A DNA stretch of 9,863 nucleotides from Firmicutes bacterium UBA6811 (GCA_002452295.1 DKEX01000070.1:8054-17916); one strand, 5' to 3'. Shown: positions 1 through 7,029, numbered from the stretch's first letter. A program made the numbers and translations. Notes: generated from the sequence alone by a model not told the origin.

Positions 1-2
1 TC

Positions 3-827
3 GGCCCCAACGGCGCCGGCAAGACGACGCTCCTGAGGATCATCGCCGGCCGTGAAGACGTCTCTGAGGGAGCGATGTGGATCTCGCCCTCGGCAAGGGT
101 CGCATACTTCGACCAGGAGCTGGCCGGCCTTCATGACGAGAGGACGGTCCTCGAGGAGGCGCTCTCGGCTGGAGGGGACCGCGAACACGTTCGCCTGATG
201 CTCGGGTGCTTTCTTTTCTCGGGCGACGCGGTCCGGAAGCGAGTGGGGTCTCTCAGCGCGGGGGAGAAGGCAAGGCTTGCCCTCCTGAAGATGCTCCTCT
301 CCCCGGCGAACCTCCTGCTTCTCGACGAGCCCACGAACTACCTCGACATCCCGTCGCGGGAGCGGGTGGAACAGGCCCTCGAGAACTACGATGGCACGCT
401 TGTCCTGGTGTCCCACGACCGGTATCTGCTGAGCCGTGTGTGCAACAAGATCCTTGCGCTCGAGGAAGGCACGGCCCAGCTCTACCTTGGAGGCTACGAG
501 TACTACCTCAGGGCTCGCCCGGACCGCCGGGACCGCCGGGACCGTGGGGACCGCGGGGGACGTGCTGGGCGCGGGGGATGCCGGGACACGAACACGCCCG
601 TCGGCGGTGCGAGCGTTGCCGCCGCCGGCGCCGTGGTCAGGGCCGTTGATGACGCCGCTGGCAACGACCTCATCGAGGACGAGCGGTTGGAGCGGTTGCT
701 GCTGGAGAACCGCCTGAGCGTGCTCGCATCGAGGCTTGCAGAAGTCAGCCGGGAGGACCCTGAATACCAGCGTCTCGCGGACGAATTCGTCGCGATCGCC
801 AGGGCGCTATCGCCGAGGGGGTCCTGA
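3..827 (+). CDS. ABC-F family ATPase, C-terminal part (5' end outside window)
   Basis: ABC-F proteins are soluble twin-ATPase proteins that act at the ribosome, as translation factors or in antibiotic resistance, and have no membrane domain. The frame is open from the first base. It shows a Walker A (GPNGAGKTT, nt 3-29), an ABC signature (LSAGEKARL, from nt 252), a Walker B with the ABC-F style LLLLDEPTNYLD (from nt 312) and the switch His in SHDRYLL (from nt 411). This is the second nucleotide-binding domain; the first domain and linker lie upstream of the window. After the ATPase core comes a low-complexity Arg/Asp/Gly tail, then a charged, probably coiled-coil segment (LIEDERLERLLLENRLSVLASRLAEVS). 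The sequence resembles the YdiF/Uup/EttA-type housekeeping branch more than a specific resistance factor, but the subfamily cannot be fixed from this fragment. Confidence 0.93.
   Translation, partial: GPNGAGKTTLLRIIAGREDVSEGAMWISPSARVAYFDQELAGLHDERTVLEEALSAGGDREHVRLMLGCFLFSGDAVRKRVGSLSAGEKARLALLKMLLSPANLLLLDEPTNYLDIPSRERVEQALENYDGTLVLVSHDRYLLSRVCNKILALEEGTAQLYLGGYEYYLRARPDRRDRRDRGDRGGRAGRGGCRDTNTPVGGASVAAAGAVVRAVDDAAGNDLIEDERLERLLLENRLSVLASRLAEVSREDPEYQRLADEFVAIARALSPRGS
522..557 (+). repeat. Four tandem 9-bp units inside the ABC-F gene
   Basis: The units gaccgccgg, gaccgccgg, gaccgtggg and gaccgcggg follow each other directly. They encode an Asp-Arg-Arg / Asp-Arg-Gly repeat between the ATPase core and the C-terminal coiled coil. 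The unit is a multiple of three, so changes in copy number would lengthen or shorten the linker without breaking the frame. Confidence 0.85.
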
Positions 828-1203
828 AGCCAGGTTAACACGGGCGATATGGGTCCGTCACGACGGGGCGGTGGCGCGACGGGTATTGACGGGGCATTGG
901 AGGATTCCTTCGAGCGGTGTAGAAAGTATACGGAGGAAATGCGGGGCGCTGGTTGACCCTCGAGGGCGCACAGACGGGTCCTTTCTGAGCCGCTCTCTCG
1001 GAAGATAACGTGCCGCGGCGGCTCTGAACGGCCCCGAGGGGAACAAGTGCCCTTTCCGGGTTCACCCGGGGACGCCCCGTGAATGTGGGTTATGGCACGT
1101 CGTACTTCATTTGGACTCTAAATAAAGCTCTGCGGGGCCTTGTCCGGACGGGCCTGCGACCCGGGCGTACTTGCGAGGCGAACGCCCGCTGCGGGCTTGC
1201 GAC

Positions 1204-1226
1204 GGGTGGGGGTGCTTGCGGGTGGG
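1204..1226 (+). other. Potential G-quadruplex motif upstream of the transporter
   Basis: Four G tracts lie at 1204-1206, 1208-1212, 1220-1222 and 1224-1226, separated by loops of 1, 7 and 1 nt. This fits the usual G3+N1-7 pattern on the + strand, so any transporter mRNA starting upstream would carry it in its 5' leader. It lies about 165 nt before the binding-protein start. Such motifs also occur by chance in GC-rich DNA, and folding has not been shown. Confidence 0.45.
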
Positions 1227-1234
1227 CCCGGCGG

Positions 1235-1255
1235 CCGGGCGCATGAAGCGCCCGG
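1235..1255 (+). promoter_or_regulatory. 8-bp perfect hairpin in the transporter leader
   Basis: ccgggcgc (1235-1242) pairs perfectly with gcgcccgg (1248-1255) around the 5-nt loop atgaa. The stem is entirely G-C and stands just after the potential G-quadruplex. No T tract follows, so it is not a classical intrinsic terminator. It could be a leader structure that affects transcription or mRNA stability. Confidence 0.5.
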
Positions 1256-1340
1256 AAAGCCGGGGAGGGGGTGATGGTGGCGGCTGGAAGCCGGCAGCGG
1301 CGTCGAAGGTAGACCAGGGTAGCGTGCGTGGTGATCTCAA

Positions 1341-1350
1341 GGAACGTTCC
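1341..1350. promoter_or_regulatory. 10-bp palindrome, candidate operator
   Basis: GGAACGTTCC is a perfect palindrome 40 bp before the binding-protein start codon. Position and symmetry would suit a dimeric repressor acting on the sugar cluster, but no regulator gene is in the window and I saw no second copy upstream of the other genes. The operator role is an inference. Confidence 0.3.
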
Positions 1351-1390
1351 GAGTGTGCTCCCAGATATGATTTCGGCAGGAGGGATAGAC

Positions 1391-2653
1391 ATGAGGACAT
1401 CCAGGTGGCTGGCTCTTATGGTGATCACCGTAACCCTGTTTGCGTGCCTGGGAGGCACGGCAGCGTCGGCTCCTCTCAGCGGCAAGCTCGAGATCTTCTC
1501 CTGGTGGGCGGGAGACGAGGGCCCCGCGCTGCAGGCGCTCATCGAGCTCTACGAGAAGCAGCATCCTGGCGTCAAGGTCATCAACTCCACGGTCACCGGC
1601 GGCGCCGGGGTGAACGCGAAGGCCGTCCTCAAGACCCGCATGCTGGGCGGTGAACCGCCGGACAGTTTCCAGGTCCATGCCGGGCAGGAGCTCGTCGGCA
1701 CGTGGGTTGTGGCGGGGCGCATGGAGGATCTCAGCGACCTCTATACGAAGGAGGGCTGGAAGACGGCGTTCCCCGAGGGGCTCCTGAATCTTCTCAGCAC
1801 CGAGCGCGGCATCTGGTCCGTGCCGGTCAACATCCACAGGTCCAACGTGCTCTGGTATGTCCCGGACAACCTCAAGAAGTGGAGCGTGAAGGTGCCCGCC
1901 ACGTGGGACGAATTCCTTTCGATAGCCCCGGCGCTCAAGGCGAAGGGCATCGTCCCGCTCGCGCTGGGTGAAAACTGGACCGTCTCGCACCTGTGGGAGA
2001 GCGTCGCCCTCGCCTGTCTCGGCAAGGACAAGTGGGAGGCGCTCTGGCAGGGCAAGCTGTCCTGGAAGAGCCCCGAGGTCGTCGGGGCATGGAGGACGTT
2101 CGGGAAGGTGCTCGAGTACACCAATCAGGACGCGCCGTCTCTCTCGTGGCAGCAGGCCACAGACATGGTGGTGAAAGGCCAGGCTGCATTCAACGTCATG
2201 GGCGACTGGGCTGCCGGCTACATGGCGACCACCCTCAAGCTACAGCCCGGGAAGGACTTCGGCTGGGCCGCCGCGCCTGGCACCGGGGGCGTGTTCATGA
2301 TGTTGTCCGACTCCTTCGGGCTGCCGGTCGGCGCCCCGAACCGCGAGAACACGCTGGCATGGCTGAGAATGCTCGGCAGCAAGGAGGCCCAGGATACCTT
2401 CAACCCGCTCAAGGGGTCCGTCAGCGCGCGCGTGGACAGCGACCTGTCCAAGTACAACGCTTACCTCCAGAGCGCTGCGAAGGACTGGAGAACCAACGCC
2501 ATCGCGGGCAGCCTTGTCCACGGCGTGGTGGCCAATGAGCGGTTCATGAACGACTTCGCGACGGTCATGGAGATATTCCTCAACAGCCGCAACCCCGAGG
2601 CCGCGGCGAACGCAGCACAGGCGGTTGCCATACAGGCCGGAATAAGCCGTTAA
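1391..2653 (+). CDS. CUT1-type ABC sugar transporter solute-binding protein (glucose/galactose-binder-like)
   Basis: This is the extracellular binding protein of a sugar ABC importer; it delivers substrate to the two permeases encoded just downstream. ATG at 1391 is chosen because ggcaggaggg (1375-1384) lies 6 nt before it and the protein then begins with a typical signal peptide (basic MRTSR, hydrophobic core to about residue 20). Length is 420 aa, normal for the family. Export could be as a lipoprotein through LFAC (Cys19, with an unusual Phe at -2) or by ordinary signal peptidase near residue 25. The mature part (KLEIFSWWAGDEGPALQAL, VTGGAGVNAKAVLKTRMLGG, NIHRSNVLWY, FNVMGDWAAGYM, MMLSDSFGLP) matches, as I recall it, the Thermus thermophilus glucose/galactose/mannose-binding protein. 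A monosaccharide ligand is therefore likely, though the GH4 gene downstream would also suit a galactoside. Confidence 0.93.
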   Translation: MRTSRWLALMVITVTLFACLGGTAASAPLSGKLEIFSWWAGDEGPALQALIELYEKQHPGVKVINSTVTGGAGVNAKAVLKTRMLGGEPPDSFQVHAGQELVGTWVVAGRMEDLSDLYTKEGWKTAFPEGLLNLLSTERGIWSVPVNIHRSNVLWYVPDNLKKWSVKVPATWDEFLSIAPALKAKGIVPLALGENWTVSHLWESVALACLGKDKWEALWQGKLSWKSPEVVGAWRTFGKVLEYTNQDAPSLSWQQATDMVVKGQAAFNVMGDWAAGYMATTLKLQPGKDFGWAAAPGTGGVFMMLSDSFGLPVGAPNRENTLAWLRMLGSKEAQDTFNPLKGSVSARVDSDLSKYNAYLQSAAKDWRTNAIAGSLVHGVVANERFMNDFATVMEIFLNSRNPEAAANAAQAVAIQAGISR

Positions 2654-2672
2654 CGCTGCTAGAGCAGATGGT

Positions 2673-2711
2673 GGGCGCCCGCTGACCGGTTCCCGGATGC
2701 GGCGGGCGCCC
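2673..2711 (+). promoter_or_regulatory. Strong intercistronic hairpin between binding-protein and permease genes
   Basis: gggcgcccgc (2673-2682) pairs over 10 bp with gcgggcgccc (2702-2711), and an inner ccgg/ccgg pairing (2686-2689/2693-2696) can stack in the loop. There is no T tract. Hairpins in this position in binding-protein-dependent operons are known to protect the upstream message from 3' exonucleases or cause partial termination, giving more binding protein than permease. That role is inferred here. Confidence 0.6.
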
Positions 2712-2795
2712 CGTGGCGAACAGGCGGGGTTGCTGGAGGACGGGGGAAAGTGGAAGCGGGGGGCTGCCGGAGGGAGTCGCGGAGGGGGTGGGCCT

Positions 2796-3908
2796 ATGCG
2801 GTCAAGGCGTGATCAGGTCATGGCTGTCCTTGTCATAATGCCGTCCCTTGCCCTTCTTGCCATCTTCGTATACGGGTTCATCGGGCAGACGGTCTACATG
2901 TCGCTCACCGATTGGGGCCAGGGGGCCGCGCTTGCGCTGAAGCCCGAGATACACTTCGTCGGGACGCGGAACTACGCCGAGCTCTTCACTGGGTTCCTCA
3001 ACGTGCGCTTTCGACAGGATCTCGTGAGCATGGTCTTTTTCACTATCCTGTTCGTCGGCGCGTCGCTTGCGCTCGGGCTTTTCCTCGCCACCATCATCGA
3101 TCAGCGTATCCGCGGCGAAGCGGTCTTCCGCACGATCTTCCTGTTCCCGATGTCGCTCTCGTTCATCGTCACCGGCACCATCTGGCGGTGGCTTCTCCAG
3201 CCCCGGGGCGGCGTGAACGTGCTCCCTTCGCTGGTGGGCCTGCCTCCCGCTGGCTTTCTCTGGCTCAGCAGCCGGGAGCAGGCCCTCCAGTTCAACTGGC
3301 AGGTGCTGCCACACTACGTGGTGCTGGGCGCGGCGTTCGTGCTCATCGCCTGGGGGGTGTGGTCCGCCGCGCGACGGCGCTTCCGGACGTCCGCGCTGGT
3401 GGGGCTACCGGGCATGGCGCTGCTGGCCTGGGCCGTTACAGGCGGGGCGGCGCGGCTCCAGCTCCTGCCGTTTCCGGAGGCTCACGGCTTCAACCTGGCG
3501 CTTGTCGGCGTGGTCATAGCGGCCACGTGGCAGATGTCCGGGTATACCATGGCGCTCTACCTTGCCGGGCTTCGGACCATCCCCGACGAGCTGCGCGAGG
3601 CGGCCCGCGTGGATGGGGCAAGCCCGCTCCAGGTATACCGCTACGTGGAGCTTCCGCTGCTCGCCCCCATCACTTGGAGCGCCATAATCATCCTCGGGCA
3701 CATCGCCCTCAAGATCTTCGACCTCGTCTTCGCCATGGCGGGCCCTGACAACGCGCCCACGAGCGTCCCGGCCATTCTGATGTTCCTGACCACGTTTCGC
3801 GGGAACGAGCTTGCGAAGGGGGCGTCCATCGCCGCCATCCTGCTCGTCGTTGTATCCATCCTCATAGTCCCCTACCTCGTTACATCGTTCCGGGCGGGGA
3901 GGGCTTAA
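2796..3908 (+). CDS. CUT1 ABC sugar transporter permease, MalF type, with extra membrane segments
   Basis: This is the first transmembrane subunit of the sugar importer. ATG at 2796 is preferred over the in-frame ATG at 2697: ggaggggg (2781-2788) is well placed, the protein then starts MRSRRDQVMAVLVIMPSLAL directly before the first membrane helix, and the upstream extension is Gly/Arg-rich junk that overlaps the intercistronic hairpin. The product is 370 aa. The EAA loop that contacts the ATPase is EAARVDGASP (residues 268-277) followed by ELPLLAP. Hydrophobic segments are near 8-30, 77-100, 112-130, 174-190, 198-214, 234-256, 292-312 and 343-363. Typical family members have about 290-310 residues and six helices; the two extra segments lie in an insertion at about residues 160-230. 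It is 7 nt from the next gene, so the two permeases are probably cotranslated. Confidence 0.93.
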   Translation: MRSRRDQVMAVLVIMPSLALLAIFVYGFIGQTVYMSLTDWGQGAALALKPEIHFVGTRNYAELFTGFLNVRFRQDLVSMVFFTILFVGASLALGLFLATIIDQRIRGEAVFRTIFLFPMSLSFIVTGTIWRWLLQPRGGVNVLPSLVGLPPAGFLWLSSREQALQFNWQVLPHYVVLGAAFVLIAWGVWSAARRRFRTSALVGLPGMALLAWAVTGGAARLQLLPFPEAHGFNLALVGVVIAATWQMSGYTMALYLAGLRTIPDELREAARVDGASPLQVYRYVELPLLAPITWSAIIILGHIALKIFDLVFAMAGPDNAPTSVPAILMFLTTFRGNELAKGASIAAILLVVVSILIVPYLVTSFRAGRA

Positions 3909-3915
3909 GCAGGCC

Positions 3916-4737
3916 ATGTATCAGCGTGGCACAAGTAGATGGTTCATACACGGGCTCATCGTCCTTCTTGCGGTGGTCTACCTTATCCCGGTGTACCTTA
4001 CGATCATCACCAGCCTGAAGGCGCCGGCCGACATCAACCTCATGACAGCGTGGAAACCCCCGGCACACCCGTACTGGGCGAGCTACGCGACGGCGATCAG
4101 CAAGTTCGCTCCGTCGCTCGAGAACAGCATCGTCCTTGCCATCAGCGCTACGCTTCTCTCGGCGGCGCTCGGCTCGATCAACGGCTACGTGCTGTGTAAG
4201 TGGGAGTTCCCCGGCGCCCGCTTTGTACTGCCGCTCGTGGTGTTCGGCATGTTCATACCTTACCAGAGCATCCTCGTGCCGCTGTTCCAGTTCATGCGTC
4301 GGATCGGGCTGTATGGGGGCCTTCCCGGCCTGGTGCTGGTGCACGTCGTCTACGGCCTTCCCATAACCACCCTGCTCTTCCGCAGCTTCTACGCGGAGAT
4401 CCCCGACGAACTCCTCGGGGCGGCGTTCATCGATGGGGCGGACTTCCTCGGCATATACAGGTGGCTCGTCCTGCCGCTCTCCGGCCCACCGTTCCTGGTG
4501 GTGGCCATCTGGCAGTTCACGCAGATCTGGAACGAGTTCCTGTTCGCGGTGACCCTGGCGCGCCCGGCCTCGCAGCCCATAACCGTGGCCCTTGCCAACC
4601 TCGCCGGGGGGCAGGCGGTGTCGTGGAACCTGCCCATGGCGGGGTCGGTGCTGGCGGCCCTGCCCACCGTCGTGGTCTACGTGCTCCTGGGCCGCTACTT
4701 CATCCGGGGGCTTCTCGCGGGCGCGCTCAAGGGATGA
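3916..4737 (+). CDS. CUT1 ABC sugar transporter permease, MalG type
   Basis: This is the second membrane subunit, expected to form a heterodimer with the preceding permease. It has 273 aa, the usual length, with hydrophobic segments near 9-31, 70-93, 102-124, 135-155, 190-210 and 240-262. The EAA-type loop reads GAAFIDGADFLGIYRWLVLP (about residues 168-187), with Gly in place of the usual first Glu but the conserved DGA and LP present. A short ribosome site (gcagg, from 3909) and the 7-nt gap from the upstream stop suggest translational coupling. No ATPase gene follows, so the transporter must use an ATPase encoded elsewhere, as many Gram-positive CUT1 systems do with MsmX-like proteins. Confidence 0.93.
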   Translation: MYQRGTSRWFIHGLIVLLAVVYLIPVYLTIITSLKAPADINLMTAWKPPAHPYWASYATAISKFAPSLENSIVLAISATLLSAALGSINGYVLCKWEFPGARFVLPLVVFGMFIPYQSILVPLFQFMRRIGLYGGLPGLVLVHVVYGLPITTLLFRSFYAEIPDELLGAAFIDGADFLGIYRWLVLPLSGPPFLVVAIWQFTQIWNEFLFAVTLARPASQPITVALANLAGGQAVSWNLPMAGSVLAALPTVVVYVLLGRYFIRGLLAGALKG

Positions 4738-4857
4738 CATCCTGGCACCCTTGCCTTCACCCGGGGCGGCGGGGTTGCGCCGGGCGGCGCCTGCATGGTG
4801 TGGAGAGAGCGCCCGGCCGCTGGTCAATGGGGGAACGTGCAGGCACCGATCCTCAGA

Positions 4858-4880
4858 AGGAAGCTCGAGGAGGAAGCTCG
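4858..4880 (+). repeat. Direct repeat of 10 bp upstream of the TPR gene
   Basis: aggaagctcg occurs at 4858-4867 and again at 4871-4880, with a 3-bp spacer. It lies in the 200-bp gap between the MalG-type permease and the TPR protein. It may be a small local duplication or a binding site. That gap also has a short GC stem (4777-4781/4786-4790) without a T tract, so I see no clear terminator or promoter there. Confidence 0.5.
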
Positions 4881-4938
4881 CCAGGAGTGTAGAACTCTTA
4901 TGCCAGGCCATATGCTGGAAGGAGAGGGGAGGAGACGG

Positions 4939-5718
4939 ATGGAAGTGAGGGGCATCGCGCGTCGTTCGGTTGCTCGTGTGATGGTGCTGATAGCTCTCAC
5001 GGTCGGCAGCATCTCGGTGGTCGGCGGCGCTGCCCTTGCCGCAACTATCCAGGATTATGTTGCACAGGCTGACGAGCTGCACCGTGGGCGGGCCGATGCG
5101 AGCAAGATGGAGGCGCAGGTCAAGGTGCTCGAGGAGGGGCTTGCGGCCTTCCCCGAGAGCTACGACATCCTGTGGCGGCTCGCGCGTGCGTACGAGTTCC
5201 TGGGAGGGATAGCCGCCAAGGAGAACAAGCTCCCGCTCTTCGAGAAGGCAAAGGGCTACGCCGAGCGGGCCACGAAGGCGATCCCCGACGGCCTCGACGG
5301 CTGGTACTGGTACGGCCTCACCATCGGCCGCTGGGGCGAAACTCGCGGCATTCTGCAGAGCCTGTCCATGGCAGGACCGATGCGTGACGCGCTCGAGAAG
5401 GCGATCAAGATCGATCCGGGCCACGCGCCATCCTACCATGTGCTGGGGGTCCTTTACCGCGAGCTTCCGGGGGTCATCAGCTTCGGCAACATCAACAAAG
5501 CGATCGAGTACTTCGAGAAAGCCATCTCGCTAAACCCGGACGATATCGGGCTGCGTCTCGATATGGCAAAGGCTTTCATCAAGAAGAAGAACTACACGAA
5601 AGCGCGCGAGCACCTGCACTACCTGCTGACGCTGCCAAGCGACCCCGAATACCCAGCCTCCGACGAGGCGTCGAAAGAGGAAGCGCGAAAGCTTCTCGCG
5701 AGCATAGAGGGGAAATGA
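4939..5718 (+). CDS. Exported tetratricopeptide-repeat protein
   Basis: This is a predicted exported helical-repeat protein of 259 aa; TPR domains usually mediate protein-protein contacts. ATG at 4939 follows ggggagg (4926-4932) and gives a clean signal peptide: basic MEVRGIARR, hydrophobic core about residues 13-30, cleavage after Ala34 in AALA. An upstream in-frame ATG at 4912 is less likely. TPR-like helices can be seen from about residue 62 (VKVLEEGLAAFPESYDILWRL), at 103-130, at 150-172 and most clearly at 183-220 (INKAIEYFEKAISLNPDD, then LRLDMAKAFIKKKNYTKARE). The layout recalls the TatT / RMD-like TPR proteins, a resemblance from memory only. It lies between transporter and glycosidase genes and ends 15 nt before the latter, so it probably belongs to the same unit. 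It might be an accessory factor of the importer, but no function is established. Confidence 0.85.
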   Translation: MEVRGIARRSVARVMVLIALTVGSISVVGGAALAATIQDYVAQADELHRGRADASKMEAQVKVLEEGLAAFPESYDILWRLARAYEFLGGIAAKENKLPLFEKAKGYAERATKAIPDGLDGWYWYGLTIGRWGETRGILQSLSMAGPMRDALEKAIKIDPGHAPSYHVLGVLYRELPGVISFGNINKAIEYFEKAISLNPDDIGLRLDMAKAFIKKKNYTKAREHLHYLLTLPSDPEYPASDEASKEEARKLLASIEGK

Positions 5719-5733
5719 GGAAGGAATGCGGAC

Positions 5734-7029
5734 ATGCCCAAAGTCGTCGTAGTGGGGGCCGGCAGCTCTTTCACGAGCCACCTGGCCAAAGACATCCTGC
5801 TGATCCCCGATATCGGGGACGGAACCTTCGCTCTTGTGGATATCGATCCGGAGCGCCTGCGGCTGGCCCACGAGCTGGTAGAGAAGGTCGTGCACCTGAC
5901 GGGAAGAGACTGGCGCGTGGTCTCCTCTGTCGACCGGCGACAAGTCATGGCCGACGCTGACTACCTGATCTGCACTATCGAGGTTTCGGGCGTCCAGACG
6001 GTCCGTTACGACAACGACATACCTTCGAAGTACGGAATAGACCAGTGCATCGGAGACACCATCGGTCCCGGCGGAGTCATGAAAGCCCTGCGCACCATCC
6101 CGGCCTGGGTAGACATCTTGCGCGACGCAGAGGAGCTTTGCCCCCGGGCGCTGGTGATGAACTACACCAACCCCATGTCCATGATGACCCTGGCCGCGGT
6201 CAAGGTCAGCCGGCTGCCGGTGGCGGGCCTCTGCCACTCTGTGCAAGGCACTTCCAGGCAGCTGGCGGGCTACCTCGGCGTGCCATACGAGGAACTTACC
6301 TGGGAGTGCGCCGGGATCAACCACATGGCGTGGTTCACCAGGCTCGAACGTGATGGCGTGGACCTGTATCCGCTCCTGCGTGAGAGAGCGCGGGATCCCG
6401 AGGTGTACGAGAAGGACCCCGTCCGCTTTGAGGTAATGCTCCAGCTTGGGGCGTTCGTCAGCGAGTCGAGCGGGCATTTCTCGGAGTACGTCCCGTATTT
6501 CCGCAAGCGTCCGGACCTTCTGAGGAAATACTGCCGCGAGGGCTACCTGGGCGGGTCCGGGTTCTATGCCCGGAACTGGCCGCAGTGGAGGAAAGACAAT
6601 GACCTCCGCGTCGCCCGCCTGGCGTCGGGCGAAGAGCAGTATGAGCTGAAGCGCAGCCACGAGTTCGCATCGGTTGTCATCGAGGCGCACCAGGCGGACA
6701 GGCCGGCGGTGATCCACGCGAGCGTGCTCAACCGCGGCCTCATCGAGAACCTGCCGGGGGACGGCGTGGTCGAGGTGCCGGTGCTCGTCGACGGGCAAGG
6801 CTATCACCCATGCCGCTTCGGCGAGCTGCCGCCGCAGCTCGCTGCGCTCTGCCAGTCGAATATGGCCGTTTTCGAGCTTGGTGTCAGGGCGGCCCTGGAG
6901 CGCGACCGCGAGGCGGCGATCCATGCCATGATGCTCGATCCCTTGAGCGCAGCCGTCTGCTCGCCCGCGGAAATCAGGGCGATGGCGGAAGAGCTCTTCG
7001 AGGCCGAGAAGGAATACCTGCCGTTTTAG
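5734..7029 (+). CDS. GH4 family glycosidase, alpha-galactosidase (MelA)-like
   Basis: GH4 enzymes hydrolyse glycosides in the cytoplasm by an unusual redox route using NAD and a divalent metal, usually Mn2+. ATG at 5734 has aggaagga (5718-5725) upstream. The 431-aa length is typical. The N-terminal Rossmann motif VVVGAGSSFT (residues 4-13) binds NAD. NYTNP is at 143-147. GLCHSVQGT (165-173) supplies the metal-ligand Cys167 followed by His-Ser, the signature of the alpha-galactosidase/alpha-glucosidase branch rather than the 6-phospho-glycosidase branch (CNVP type). GINHMAW (194-200) supplies the second ligand, His197. MelA-like stretches continue (FVSESSGHFSEYVPYF, ENLPGDGVVEVPVLVDG). Alpha-galactosidase is the best call; alpha-glucosidase or galacturonidase remain possible. 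Non-phosphorylated substrate fits uptake by the ABC importer upstream. No signal peptide is present. Confidence 0.92.
   Translation: MPKVVVVGAGSSFTSHLAKDILLIPDIGDGTFALVDIDPERLRLAHELVEKVVHLTGRDWRVVSSVDRRQVMADADYLICTIEVSGVQTVRYDNDIPSKYGIDQCIGDTIGPGGVMKALRTIPAWVDILRDAEELCPRALVMNYTNPMSMMTLAAVKVSRLPVAGLCHSVQGTSRQLAGYLGVPYEELTWECAGINHMAWFTRLERDGVDLYPLLRERARDPEVYEKDPVRFEVMLQLGAFVSESSGHFSEYVPYFRKRPDLLRKYCREGYLGGSGFYARNWPQWRKDNDLRVARLASGEEQYELKRSHEFASVVIEAHQADRPAVIHASVLNRGLIENLPGDGVVEVPVLVDGQGYHPCRFGELPPQLAALCQSNMAVFELGVRAALERDREAAIHAMMLDPLSAAVCSPAEIRAMAEELFEAEKEYLPF

Larger units (their letters stand above)
828..1390. other. Gene-free region between the ABC-F gene and the sugar transporter
   Basis: No reading frame here looks like protein. 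The region should hold the promoter and leader of the transporter cluster, but I found no convincing sigma-70 pair. TTGACG at 886-891 and TTGACC at 953-958 lack a good -10 at 16-18 bp. A five-codon reading frame (MRGAG, ATG at 939) follows a good GGAGG and may be chance. Inverted repeats are at 987-993/1018-1024, 1056-1060/1065-1069 and 1162-1168/1182-1188. The last is GC-rich and overlaps an alternative short hairpin around 1184-1196, so the two cannot form together. No poly-T tract marks a terminator for the ABC-F gene. Confidence 0.6.

Noticed and set aside
886..932. TTGACG followed by TAGAAA/TATACG as a promoter
   Set aside because: The spacing between TTGACG (886-891) and the possible -10 boxes (from 920 and 927) is too long. 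The alternative TTGGAG at 897-902 with TAGAAA has correct 17-bp spacing but poor matches.
1366..1371. TATGAT as -10 box for the transporter operon
   Set aside because: It matches five of six consensus bases, but no -35 box lies at 16-18 bp and transcription would begin inside the ribosome-binding site at 1375-1384.
2697..2795. N-terminal extension of the first permease from ATG 2697
   Set aside because: The extension is Gly/Arg-rich, starts within the intercistronic hairpin and has no ribosome site, whereas ATG 2796 has a strong one and leads straight into the first membrane helix.
4742..4752. TGGCAC...GC resembling a sigma-54 promoter
   Set aside because: Only seven bases separate GG and GC where sigma-54 sites need ten. 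The TGGCAC at 1093-1098 also lacks a correctly placed GC.
3880..5439. 519-codon open frame on the minus strand
   Set aside because: It lies antisense to the MalG-type permease and TPR genes, which have clear family motifs. Its translation is rich in Arg, His, Asp and Pro with no recognisable domain, as expected for an antisense shadow in GC-rich DNA.
5530..6924. 464-codon open frame on the minus strand
   Set aside because: It is antisense to the GH4 gene and the end of the TPR gene, and shows no domain or plausible start signal. The GH4 motifs on the + strand explain the sequence.
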